Assembly: GCA_022786605.1 (NCBI GenBank)
Contig: JALFWW010000016.1
Span: forward strand, 1 to 64,000
Reading direction: 5' to 3'
Length of the DNA stretch: 64,000 nucleotides
Source: Clostridia bacterium
GTDB lineage: Bacteria; Bacillota; Clostridia; Lachnospirales; Anaerotignaceae
Part shown: piece after piece, positions 36,340 to 45,155 of the stretch
Numbering within the stretch: position 1 is the stretch's first letter
Layout: the number at the start of each line of letters is the position of its first letter
Translations under genes and position numbers: made by a program
Notes under the pieces: generated by a model
Told to the model about the DNA's origin: nothing
The model's input: only the letters and a program-made list of their open reading frames with translations
The model's database searches: none

Positions 36340-39300
36340 ATGACAGCGAAAAAATTTCCGCTGGTATTTGATAAGGTTTCTCTTTCCGCCCCTTTGCAGG
36401 AAGTCTTTCGGGAAACCACAGTACTTTCCCTGACTATCCACCGGAAGGAGCGGGAAATTGTAACAGAGATTGCGGCAGATGAAGTCATTCCGCCTTTGTA
36501 CTGGGAAAAACTGCGAAAAGAAATGATGCAGCAGCTTCCAGGTGTCAAAGAAGTGCATATTTTCCCCAAATATCAGTTGATGGATAAGGAGCCTAAAGCA
36601 GTTCTTGCAGATTTCTGGGATACCATCCGCAGCCATGTGGCAGCCCAGAGCAAGGTTTGCAGCGGCGTTATTTCCGACGCGGATTGGGATTATCAGGATG
36701 GGAAGATGCAGATTTTTGTAAAGCATAACATGGCTTACTATCTATCCCAGAAAAAACTGGATGATGCTGTGGCAAAGCTGGTGCAGGAAGAAACGGGACT
36801 GGCTATGTCTGTGCAGTTCAAAAATGTTCAGAGCAGTGAGGAAGACCGTGCTCGTATGGAACAGGAACAGCGGACAAAAACAGAGGAACTCCTCCAGCAG
36901 ATCGCTTCTGCCACACAGGCGGCGGAACAGGCAAAAGTTTCAGCGGAAGTGGGGGCAGTCAGCGAAGCTGTTTCCAGAGGCATCCTCTTTGGCAAAGAAT
37001 TTACTGGTACGCCTGTGAAGATTGTGGATACGAAAATCCCCGGGGAATCTGTCATTGTAGAAGGGAATATTTTCAATATCGAACCCAGAGAAATCAAAGG
37101 GGAAAAATATATCGTTTCCTTTGATATTACAGATAAGTCCGATTCCACAACGGTAAAATTCTTTGTGAAACGGTCTGTTTTCGACAACGAACTGAAAGAT
37201 AAAATCAAAAAAGACGCTTACCTCCGTGTGCAGGGGGAAGTACAGTTTGATAAATACGCCAAAGAAATCAACATCATGGCAAAAGCCATCATGGCGGCAC
37301 AGGCGCCTCCGCCCCGTATGGATACGGCAGAGGAAAAACGTGTGGAACTCCATCTCCATACCCAGATGAGCAGTATGGACGGCGTGACTCCTGTGAAAAA
37401 CTATATCAAACGCGCCATTGATTGGGGGCATAAAGCCATTGCCATTACAGACCATGGTGTGGTACAGGCCTTTCCTGATGCCATGAATGCGGCAGATAAA
37501 TCTGATTTGAAAGTCATTTATGGCGTGGAAGCCTATCTCATTGACGACTTGGGCAATGCGGTATTCTCCCCCAGAGGGCAGAATCTGGACGATACCTATG
37601 TGGTATTTGACATCGAAACCACAGGGCTTTCCAAAGAAAAAGAAATGATTACGGAAATTGGTGCCGTAAAGGTAGCGGATGGGAAAATCATTGACCGTTT
37701 CAGTACTTTTGTCAATCCACAGCGTCCCATTTCCGCTGAAATCACTAAACTGACAGGCATCACTGACGATATGGTGAAAGATGCGCCTACCATTGAAAAT
37801 GTACTGCCGGAATTCTTGAAATTCTGCGAAGATACGGTGCTGGTAGCGCACAATGCTTCTTTTGATACAGGCTTTATCCGCGTTGCGGCAGAAAGAGCAG
37901 GTCTGGGAGAACTTCATCATACCATCGTAGATACCTTGGAACTGGCAAGAGCGTTGCTGCCAGAACTGAATAAACACAAACTGGATATTGTCTGTGAACA
38001 TTTGGGTGTAACTCTCAATGGACACCACCGTGCTGTCAACGACGCAGAAGCAACGGCAGAAGTGTTTATCAAATTCTTGGACATGCTGGCAGAAAAGAAA
38101 GTTTTCACTTTGGATGAAATCAATGTTCTTGCCAGTCGTACGGTGAACTATAAAAAACTCCGTGCTTACCATGCCATCATTCTGGTGAAGAACTATACAG
38201 GTCTGCGGAATCTCTATGAACTGGTTTCCATGGCACATATTGACTATTTCTTCCGTCGTCCCAGAATCCCCAAAAGCAAATTTATGCAGATGCGGGAAGG
38301 CTTGATTTTGGGCAGTGCCTGTGAAGCAGGGGAACTGTACCGTGCTCTTTTGGATGGCGAACCCAAACAGCGCATCGAAGAATTGGTGCATTTTTATGAT
38401 TATCTGGAAATCCAGCCTTTGGGCAACAATAAATTTATGATCGACTCTCCCAGAGTGGAAAATATCCACTCCATGGAGGATATCAAAAATATGAACCGTA
38501 AAATTGTGGAACTGGGCGAACAATATGGAAAACCTGTTGTGGCAACCTGTGACGTGCATTTCATCGACCCTGATGATGCGGCATACCGCAAAATCATCAT
38601 GGCGGCAGAAGGTTTTCCCGACGCAGACAACCAGCCGCCCCTGTATTTCAGAACCACAGATGAAATGCTGGCGGAATTTGACTATCTGGGAGAGGAAAAG
38701 GCAAGAGAGGTTGTTATCACCAATACCAATCTCATTGCGGACCAGATCGAGAAGATCAAGCCTATTCCGGATGAAACATTCCCTCCCAAAATCGAGGGTG
38801 CCGATGAGCAGTTACGGCAAATTTGTATGGATAAGGCTCATTCTATTTATGGCGATCCTTTGCCGCCCTTGGTGCAGGATCGTTTGGAAACAGAGTTGAA
38901 TTCCATTATCAGCAACGGCTATGCGGTGCTTTATATCATCGCTCAGAAACTGGTGTGGAAATCCGTTGCAGACGGGTATCTGGTGGGTTCCCGTGGTTCC
39001 GTAGGTTCCTCTTTTGCGGCAAACATGGCAGGGATCACAGAAGTAAACTCTTTGCCGCCCCATTATGTTTGCCCCAACTGCAAATATTCCGACTTTGATT
39101 CGGAACTGGTGAAATCCTTTGCCATGGAAGAAGCCAGCGGATGTGATATGCCCGATATGAACTGCCCCAAATGTGGCACATTGATGCACAAAGACGGACA
39201 CGACATTCCCTTCCAGACATTCCTTGGATTTGAAGGGGACAAAGAACCAGATATCGACTTGAACTTCTCCGGGGAGTATCAGCAGACAGCCCATGCCTAT

Positions 39301-40671
39301 ACGGAAGAACTCTTTGGTGTAGGGCATGTGTTCAAAGCGGGTACCATCGGTACCTTGGCGGATAAAACAGCTTATGGATTTGTAAAAAAATACTTTGATG
39401 AACGGGAAATCACTGCTCATAATGCGGAGATTACCCGTCTAATGAATGGATGCACTGGAGTCAAGCGTACCACTGGGCAGCACCCTGGTGGTCTGATGGT
39501 TGTACCCAGTGATCATAATATCTATGAATTTTGCCCCATTCAGCGGCCGGCGAATGATGTGAATTCCACAGTCACAACCACACATTTTGACTATCATTCC
39601 ATCAGTGGTCGTTTGCTGAAGCTGGACCTTCTGGGGCACGACGATCCCACCGTCATTCGTATGCTTTACGACTTGACGGGCGTCAATCCCCAGACGGTAC
39701 CTCTGGGCGATCCAGCAACCATGTCCCTTTTTGAATCTCCAGAAGCACTGGGGGTTACAGCGGAGGATATCGGCTGTGAAACAGGGACTTTGGGTATCCC
39801 TGAATTTGGTACAAAATTCGTACGCGGCATGCTGTTGGACACAAAACCGAAAACTTTCGCGGATTTGCTCCGTATTTCCGGTTTGTCCCATGGTACGGAC
39901 GTATGGCTGGGCAATGCCCAGACGTTGATTGAAAATGGCACCATTACCCTGAAAGAAACCATCTCCACTCGTGACAGTATCATGATTTATCTCATCAATA
40001 AAGGTGTGGATAAAAAGAAATCCTTTAAGATCATGGAAAAAGTCAGAAAGGGGAAGGGGCTGACCGATGAGGACATTGCCGATATGAAAGCGGCGGATGT
40101 GCCGGATTGGTACATCGAATCCTGCCAGAAGATCAAGTATATGTTCCCCAAAGCCCATGCTGCGGCATATGTAATGATGGCGTTCCGTATTGCTTATTTC
40201 AAAATCAATTATCCGGAAGCGTACTACGCAACATATTTTACTGTACGTGCCTGTGATGATTTTGACTATAGCTGTATGTGTAAAGGCATGGACGTTGCCA
40301 AAGCGGCTATGCGGGAAATCCATGCCAAAGGCATGGAGGCAACAGCAAAAGATAAAGCAAAAATGACGGTTCTGGAATTGATCGTGGAATTTTATGCCCG
40401 TGGCTTCAAATTCCTGCCCATTGACCTGTATAAATCCGACTCCAGAAAGTTCATTGTGACAGAGGAAGGGCTGATTCCGCCTTTCAACTCCTTGCAGGGG
40501 CTTGGCACCAATGCGGCACAGAGCATCGTAGACGGCAGAGTAGCAGGGGAATTCCATACCATTGAGGAACTGAAAGAACGCACTTCTCTGGGACGTTCCC
40601 TCATCGATTTGCTGAAAGAAAACGGCGTTTTGAACGGTATTCCTGAAACCAATCAGCTGAGTTTGTTCTAA
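36340..40671 (+). CDS. polC: DNA polymerase III alpha subunit, PolC type
   Basis: 1443-residue replicative polymerase of low-GC Gram-positives. In order: N-terminal domain, OB fold, PHP domain (VELHLHTQMSSMDG, AITDHGVVQAFPDA) split by a DEDD 3'-5' exonuclease (VVFDIETTGLSKEKEMITEIGAVKV), zinc finger (CPNCKYSDFD...MNCPKCGTL) and palm with PDIDLNFSGEYQ. The C-terminus ends QLSLF, a beta-clamp binding motif. Full family length. Confidence 0.98.
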   Translation: MTAKKFPLVFDKVSLSAPLQEVFRETTVLSLTIHRKEREIVTEIAADEVIPPLYWEKLRKEMMQQLPGVKEVHIFPKYQLMDKEPKAVLADFWDTIRSHVAAQSKVCSGVISDADWDYQDGKMQIFVKHNMAYYLSQKKLDDAVAKLVQEETGLAMSVQFKNVQSSEEDRARMEQEQRTKTEELLQQIASATQAAEQAKVSAEVGAVSEAVSRGILFGKEFTGTPVKIVDTKIPGESVIVEGNIFNIEPREIKGEKYIVSFDITDKSDSTTVKFFVKRSVFDNELKDKIKKDAYLRVQGEVQFDKYAKEINIMAKAIMAAQAPPPRMDTAEEKRVELHLHTQMSSMDGVTPVKNYIKRAIDWGHKAIAITDHGVVQAFPDAMNAADKSDLKVIYGVEAYLIDDLGNAVFSPRGQNLDDTYVVFDIETTGLSKEKEMITEIGAVKVADGKIIDRFSTFVNPQRPISAEITKLTGITDDMVKDAPTIENVLPEFLKFCEDTVLVAHNASFDTGFIRVAAERAGLGELHHTIVDTLELARALLPELNKHKLDIVCEHLGVTLNGHHRAVNDAEATAEVFIKFLDMLAEKKVFTLDEINVLASRTVNYKKLRAYHAIILVKNYTGLRNLYELVSMAHIDYFFRRPRIPKSKFMQMREGLILGSACEAGELYRALLDGEPKQRIEELVHFYDYLEIQPLGNNKFMIDSPRVENIHSMEDIKNMNRKIVELGEQYGKPVVATCDVHFIDPDDAAYRKIIMAAEGFPDADNQPPLYFRTTDEMLAEFDYLGEEKAREVVITNTNLIADQIEKIKPIPDETFPPKIEGADEQLRQICMDKAHSIYGDPLPPLVQDRLETELNSIISNGYAVLYIIAQKLVWKSVADGYLVGSRGSVGSSFAANMAGITEVNSLPPHYVCPNCKYSDFDSELVKSFAMEEASGCDMPDMNCPKCGTLMHKDGHDIPFQTFLGFEGDKEPDIDLNFSGEYQQTAHAYTEELFGVGHVFKAGTIGTLADKTAYGFVKKYFDEREITAHNAEITRLMNGCTGVKRTTGQHPGGLMVVPSDHNIYEFCPIQRPANDVNSTVTTTHFDYHSISGRLLKLDLLGHDDPTVIRMLYDLTGVNPQTVPLGDPATMSLFESPEALGVTAEDIGCETGTLGIPEFGTKFVRGMLLDTKPKTFADLLRISGLSHGTDVWLGNAQTLIENGTITLKETISTRDSIMIYLINKGVDKKKSFKIMEKVRKGKGLTDEDIADMKAADVPDWYIESCQKIKYMFPKAHAAAYVMMAFRIAYFKINYPEAYYATYFTVRACDDFDYSCMCKGMDVAKAAMREIHAKGMEATAKDKAKMTVLELIVEFYARGFKFLPIDLYKSDSRKFIVTEEGLIPPFNSLQGLGTNAAQSIVDGRVAGEFHTIEELKERTSLGRSLIDLLKENGVLNGIPETNQLSLF

Positions 40672-40682
40672 GGGGGAATTAT

Positions 40683-40901
40683 ATGAATTGCCCGAAATGC
40701 GGAAAAGAACTGGAAAAAGGCTGGATCAACAGCGCCAGAGAAGTGATTTATACTCGTAAACTGAAAAAGTGGTTCATCGAAGCTTCAAAAATCGGCGATA
40801 TTTCTTTGACGACACATAATATGACATGTCCTAGATGTGAAGCCTATGTATGCCGGGATTGTCAGTGGGTCATTGTACCTTACGAAGACGAAAATCAATA
40901 A
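40683..40901 (+). CDS. Small zinc-ribbon protein
   Basis: 72 residues with a CPKC pair at the N-terminus and CPRC plus CRDC pairs near the C-terminus, so one or two zinc sites. It resembles the small PF20097-like zinc-ribbon proteins of Firmicutes. The start is 11 nt after polC and preceded by GGGGGAA, so it is probably co-transcribed. No function is known. Confidence 0.8.
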   Translation: MNCPKCGKELEKGWINSAREVIYTRKLKKWFIEASKIGDISLTTHNMTCPRCEAYVCRDCQWVIVPYEDENQ

Positions 40902-40908
40902 ATATGAA

Positions 40909-40954
40909 GAAAAAGCGACAAATCTTACAAGAAACGTAAGATTGTCGCTTTTTC
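40909..40954. terminator. Intrinsic terminator after polC and the zinc-ribbon gene
   Basis: Long stem GAAAAAGCGACAAATCTTAC with the complement ending 40954 (one bulged base), 6-nt loop and T's on both strands. Confidence 0.9.
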
Positions 40955-40955
40955 A

Positions 40956-40984
40956 TTGTATTTTTTTGGAAACTTCGGTATGCT
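40956..40984 (+). promoter_or_regulatory. Promoter of the secreted tandem pair
   Basis: TTGTAT (40956-40961), 17-bp spacer, TATGCT (40979-40984), 47 bp before the first gene. Confidence 0.5.
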
Positions 40985-41031
40985 GAAAAAAAGGGAGTTT
41001 TTGGAAAATCCATAGAACGTGGGAATGGCGT

Positions 41032-41883
41032 ATGAAAAAGAGGATTTTTTTGCTTTGCTGTGTAGTGGGTATTATGATGCCAACAGCGGTGTATGGACAG
41101 GATGTTCCCGTGACAAATGCCGCAGTGGAGCAGTCGAATATGTATGAAGGAACCATTGTACAACTTAGAAATGACACAGGGCGTTGTTATTATTTGACAC
41201 AGCAAGCGGCCGTAGCGGATTTTCTGACAGAATGGAAAAATGTCTGGCTGACAGGAAAGCCGGCAGAGTTGTCCTATGGATTTGACAGTTACGGATTTTA
41301 TGTGCTTTCTGATAGACAAAAGGACGATCAGGATGTGCAGTATGTGGTGCATCCAAACCAGAATATCCTTTCCAGAATCACTTACACAAAAGACAGAATT
41401 TCAGGCAGAATCACAGATATTCAATCAGAAGATATGGAGGTTCCCGCGGAAAGAATGCAGAATCTTGTGACGAAGCTGGAAACCATTGAGAAAACATATC
41501 ATCCATACGATGGGCTTTACATCCAAGGGGTGGGGGCTGCTTCCGTGGATTATGCGGATATCAACAAACTAGGAATGGTATTGAATCATTATGTATATGT
41601 TTTCCAGAATGCGTTTATTGATACAAATGGTGTTTTGCAGGTATCTCTGGAGGACTGGAATACCATTTTTGCTACCCAATACGGAAATACAAAAAATTTG
41701 GTTTATCAGAACGGTACCATCAAAAACAATGCTCTGTCCACTAATATTTCCTGTCAGAATATCAATGGGAAAGTTTATATTCCTCTGCGGGACGCAGTAA
41801 ACCATTTCGGGCATTTGTCTATGGAATGGGATAAACAGATGCGGAAAGCGGTCATTGAGGATATAGGTTTTTCCGTAGAGTAA
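41032..41883 (+). CDS. Secreted protein with copper-amine-oxidase N-like domain, paralogue 1
   Basis: 283 residues: signal peptide (MKKRIFLLCCVVGIMMPTAVYG, cleavage near residue 22), an unrecognised middle and a C-terminal region like the stalk domain of copper amine oxidase N-terminal (PF07833 type; NGKVYIPLRDAVNHFG...WDKQMRKAV). Such domains bind peptidoglycan or self-assemble in clostridial surface proteins, but this role is inferred. It is 85% identical to paralogue 2 over the last 87 comparable residues. Confidence 0.75.
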   Translation: MKKRIFLLCCVVGIMMPTAVYGQDVPVTNAAVEQSNMYEGTIVQLRNDTGRCYYLTQQAAVADFLTEWKNVWLTGKPAELSYGFDSYGFYVLSDRQKDDQDVQYVVHPNQNILSRITYTKDRISGRITDIQSEDMEVPAERMQNLVTKLETIEKTYHPYDGLYIQGVGAASVDYADINKLGMVLNHYVYVFQNAFIDTNGVLQVSLEDWNTIFATQYGNTKNLVYQNGTIKNNALSTNISCQNINGKVYIPLRDAVNHFGHLSMEWDKQMRKAVIEDIGFSVE

Positions 41884-41903
41884 ATGGATGCGGGGGAATG
41901 GAT

Positions 41904-42764
41904 ATGAAGAAAAGAGTATGTTTGCTTTGCTGTGTAGTGGGGCTGCTGTTGCCGACAACGGCACATGCGGAAACAGTACAGGTTTCCCAGAATGATTTGC
42001 CACAAGTGCTTTGGGTAGAGGGTCACAGAGATATTTATATTACTCAGCCATCTTCTGTGGAAGAATTTTGTGATTTATGGGAACAGTGGTGGAAAACGGG
42101 AAAAACGGCGGAACTTGGCTATGGGGAACGAGATTATAAAGTGACTTTATATGAAAATGAAAATTTAATGGCTACGGCGAAAAAGAACTATCTTGTGTAT
42201 GAACGGCAAAATAAAATTGCGGTAGAACATTTATCTAGAGATTCAGAAACGGGAACGCTCATCAGAACGAAAGAAGTTGTTTCTGTTTCGCCGGAAATCA
42301 TGGGACAGATCGTGCAAAAACTGGAAAGCATGTATGAAACCTATTATATTTATGATGCTTTTGATATGATGTATGGCGTGGATTTAGCCAAAATCAATGA
42401 ACTTGGTATGGTGTTGAACCAAGATGTGTATGTTTTCCAGAATGCGTTTATTGACGCCAATGGCACCTTGCAGGTATCGCTGGAGGACTGGAACACCATT
42501 TTTGCCACCCAGTATGGAGAGATGAAGAATTTGATTTACCAGAACGGAACTATCAAAAATAATGCTTTGCCCACAAACATTCCCTGCCAGAACATCCATG
42601 GAAAAATTTATGTTCCCCTGCGGGAAGCGGTGAACCATTTTGGTCATTTAACTATGGGATGGGATAAACAGATGCGGAAAGCGGTTGTCATGGAAAAAGC
42701 CGTTTTTGAAAAACAGCAGGAACGCTGGGAGGAATTTCAAAAGGTAGCAGAATCGCAAAAATAA
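41904..42764 (+). CDS. Secreted protein with copper-amine-oxidase N-like domain, paralogue 2
   Basis: 286 residues starting at 41904, after GGGGGAATGGAT. Signal peptide MKKRVCLLCCVVGLLLPTTAHA is close to paralogue 1, the middle (residues 25-165) is very different, and the C-terminal stalk domain is near-identical, plus a charged 22-residue tail. A tandem duplication 20 nt after paralogue 1, in the same operon. Confidence 0.75.
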   Translation: MKKRVCLLCCVVGLLLPTTAHAETVQVSQNDLPQVLWVEGHRDIYITQPSSVEEFCDLWEQWWKTGKTAELGYGERDYKVTLYENENLMATAKKNYLVYERQNKIAVEHLSRDSETGTLIRTKEVVSVSPEIMGQIVQKLESMYETYYIYDAFDMMYGVDLAKINELGMVLNQDVYVFQNAFIDANGTLQVSLEDWNTIFATQYGEMKNLIYQNGTIKNNALPTNIPCQNIHGKIYVPLREAVNHFGHLTMGWDKQMRKAVVMEKAVFEKQQERWEEFQKVAESQK

Positions 42765-42785
42765 GACTGTGAGGGGGTTTGTGTT

Positions 42786-43292
42786 ATGCAGAAAGTAAAA
42801 CCGGTCTTTTTTGGCATTGTTATGATTCTGGTCAATTTCTGTATTGTTGTTTGTATACAGGGGTTGCTGTTTTGCCCCATTTCCAGCCCTTTGCAGGCGG
42901 AAAGTCTGGCAAAAGCCTATGGAGAATTTGAAAATGCCTATATTTTGGATCATACGGTTTTGAAGGATTCGGAATTGCTATTGGTAGAAAGCGAAGGCAA
43001 TGTACAAATATTGGAATTGCAGAAAAATTTATTTTTTCCCAGATACCGCCTTATGGAAGTACATACCATTCCAGAAGATGATTTCTCTTATAGCACAGCG
43101 GCGGAAACATCACAGGTGGTATATCCATATCATGTGGTGGACCGAAGTAAAATTGATTTGGAAAATATAGAAATCAAATCTGGATTTATGAAGAAAGAAT
43201 TTCTGCTTTCCTATGGCATTTTCACATTTTTGCTGACAATGGCGGAAGGTTTCGGATATTTTCGATGGAAAGAGGTACATTCATCAAAATAA
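42786..43292 (+). CDS. Hypothetical membrane protein
   Basis: 168 residues with hydrophobic helices at about 8-30 and 142-158 and a ~110-residue loop between them, probably outside the cell. No known family recognised. It is 21 nt after paralogue 2, so likely part of the same operon, and its stop is followed within 7 nt by repeat copy 3. GAGGGGGTTTG precedes the ATG. Confidence 0.65.
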   Translation: MQKVKPVFFGIVMILVNFCIVVCIQGLLFCPISSPLQAESLAKAYGEFENAYILDHTVLKDSELLLVESEGNVQILELQKNLFFPRYRLMEVHTIPEDDFSYSTAAETSQVVYPYHVVDRSKIDLENIEIKSGFMKKEFLLSYGIFTFLLTMAEGFGYFRWKEVHSSK

Positions 43293-43298
43293 GCAATC

Positions 43299-43514
43299 AA
43301 AAAGGCACGAAATTCTTTAGGGGCATCTTCGTAAGAAAACAAAGAAAGCCAAAATCCTTATGATTACAAAGGATTTTGGCTTTCTTGTTTTGTTCAGATT
43401 TTATTTGTTCTGTTTTCTTATGAAGACAGCCGTCGCAATTCCCCTTAAGAAATTAAGGAAAAGAAAAATCAATGTTTTCTTAATGGGAAGTTGCTTTGGA
43501 ATTTCGTGTCTTTT
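43299..43514. repeat. Dispersed nested-hairpin repeat, copy 3 (complete)
   Basis: The most complete copy. A terminal inverted repeat of 16 bp (43300-43315 with 43499-43514, one G-U) encloses: outer arms 43330-43341 with 43411-43422, inner 18-bp hairpin 43342-43359 with 43369-43386, and a second hairpin 43439-43452 with 43476-43489 (one mismatch). Copies 1 and 3 are close in sequence through the shared part. It sits between convergent genes. Confidence 0.88.
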
Positions 43515-43527
43515 ACCTTTCCTATGT

Positions 43528-44877
43528 TCAGGGCATGACCACTTTCTTTTCTTTCTGTAATTTGATAAAGAATATGATACATAAAATCAGTTCAAAGAGA
43601 GCGGACATAGGTACGGCGATACCGATGATGAGCAGGTTGGTGCCCGGCAGACGGCTGAGGAAGTAGGAAAGGGGGATACGTACCAGAAATACGGTCAAAA
43701 CCCCTTGGAACAGTACAAATTTTGTTCTGCCTCTGCCGTTGAAGTATCCCAGCATACAGAAGTTAATGGCTGTCAGCAGATATTCAAAGGAACAGCTTTT
43801 CAGATACAACTGGGTGGAGGCGATAACTTCCGGGTCATTGGTAAAGATGGATGCCAGAAAATCCCCTTGCAGGAATGTCAGCAGGAATACCATAAAACCA
43901 CAGCAGAAAGAGATGCGTACCGCCACGAAAAATGCCTTTGTGGCGCGGCTGATATTGTTTGCCCCGACATTTTGCGCAACGAAAGCGGAAAGGGCAGACA
44001 TAAAGCTCATGGGTACCAACGCAAGGAAAACAAAAAGTTTTTCCGCGATGCCGACACTGGCGGAAGCAACAACCCCCAGAGAATTAAGGATGGCCGTAAT
44101 GATCAAAAAGGATACAGTCACCTGAAAATCCTGCGCGGCAATGGGAAGCCCCAATGAAATGATACGGCGGACAGCACCTTTTTGCTTGAAGTCAGAAAGT
44201 TTCAGGCGGAAGGGCAGGCGATGCTTTTTGGTGTATTTCATATACACAATGGAAAACAAAAAGCTGCTTGCCTGCGCAATGACCGTTGCCAGCGCCGCAC
44301 CTGCTGTGGACATGTGAAACAGCCCAACAAAAACCAGATCCAGAATGATGTTGATGGTGCAGGCGATCAATACAAACAAAAAGGGAGATCTGGAATTGCC
44401 CATACCACGGAAAATACCGCTGACAGAGTTATAGGCAGTGATGAAGATCATGCCGGAAGCACAAATGCGAATATATGTAATGGTTTCAGGCAGTGCTTCC
44501 GTGGGAATATGCATCAGCAATGCCGCCTGCTTTGCAAAGCAAACCAGAACAACAGTGATCATCAGGGCAATGCAGGTAAAAAGCTTGATTTGTCCGGCAA
44601 CGATATGAGCGGCTTCTTCCGGCTTTTGAGCGCCGATGGCTTGTCCCAGCAACACTGTAACGCCCATGGTCAAACCGGTTATGATAACGGTTGCCGCCTG
44701 CATGACCTGCCCCCCGGTGGCAACAGCGGAAATGCTTGCGGTTGTGCCAAATTTCCCCACGACCATCAGGTCTACCCCGCCATACAAAGCCTGCAGTACC
44801 AGCGACATCATCAGCGGGACTGCAAAACGAATCAAAGGCGCAGCAATTTTTCCTTCCAGAAATGTGTTTTTTTCCAT
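43528..44877 (-). CDS. MATE-family efflux transporter
   Basis: 449-residue MATE antiporter, paralogous to the one at 20937 (shared LEGKIAAPLIRFAVPLMMSLVLQALYGGVDLMVVGKFG region). AGGAGGG is well spaced before the ATG at 44877; codons upstream in frame lie inside the leader hairpin. Twelve helices expected, drug substrate unknown. A perfect terminator-like hairpin lies directly before its ribosome site. Confidence 0.93.
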   Translation of the reverse strand: MEKNTFLEGKIAAPLIRFAVPLMMSLVLQALYGGVDLMVVGKFGTTASISAVATGGQVMQAATVIITGLTMGVTVLLGQAIGAQKPEEAAHIVAGQIKLFTCIALMITVVLVCFAKQAALLMHIPTEALPETITYIRICASGMIFITAYNSVSGIFRGMGNSRSPFLFVLIACTINIILDLVFVGLFHMSTAGAALATVIAQASSFLFSIVYMKYTKKHRLPFRLKLSDFKQKGAVRRIISLGLPIAAQDFQVTVSFLIITAILNSLGVVASASVGIAEKLFVFLALVPMSFMSALSAFVAQNVGANNISRATKAFFVAVRISFCCGFMVFLLTFLQGDFLASIFTNDPEVIASTQLYLKSCSFEYLLTAINFCMLGYFNGRGRTKFVLFQGVLTVFLVRIPLSYFLSRLPGTNLLIIGIAVPMSALFELILCIIFFIKLQKEKKVVMP

Positions 44878-44891
44878 AAGACCCTCCTTAC

Positions 44892-44928
44892 AAAAAAACG
44901 CTAACAAGCATATACCCTTGTTAGCGTT
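44892..44928 (-). promoter_or_regulatory. Terminator-like hairpin in the MATE leader (candidate attenuator)
   Basis: On the minus strand AACGCTAACAAG, an 8-nt loop, CTTGTTAGCGTT, then a run of T's (complement of 44892-44898). It lies about 30-65 nt into the transcript and just before the ribosome site. A small GCATTC/GAATGC hairpin precedes it near 44943-44957. Confidence 0.7.
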
Positions 44929-44964
44929 AGTGTATCAAACGAAGCATTCCGTGAATGCCATATC

Positions 44965-44993
44965 ATTATAAAGGGTGGGACGGAAAAAGTCAA
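44965..44993 (-). promoter_or_regulatory. Strong SigA promoter of the minus-strand MATE gene
   Basis: Minus strand: TTGACT (44988-44993), 17-bp spacer, TATAAT (44965-44970). Transcription start near 44958. Confidence 0.8.
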
Positions 44994-45083
44994 GGAGAAT
45001 TCGAAAAGGAAATTTACCAATTTTCACGGATAAACATGCATATTTTTCAGCAGGAAAAGGCGGTTTTCTTTTTGGAAAAACGG

Positions 45084-45112
45084 TTGACTTCATATATGGG
45101 ATATGGTATGTT
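45084..45112 (+). promoter_or_regulatory. SigA-type promoter of the plus-strand MATE gene
   Basis: TTGACT (45084-45089), 17-bp spacer, TATGTT (45107-45112), divergent from the minus-strand MATE promoter. Confidence 0.6.
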
Positions 45113-45155
45113 TTATCCGTTTCTATTGGAAAAATTCGGGAACGGGGGGAACAAT

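Noticed and set aside
43360..43560. Open frame crossing repeat copy 3, with partly matching frames in copies 1 and 2 (AVAIPLKK-like)
   Set aside because: The similar amino acids follow from the repeat's DNA similarity. Changes between copies favour base pairing rather than silent codon changes, the frames lack ribosome sites, and copy 2 diverges.
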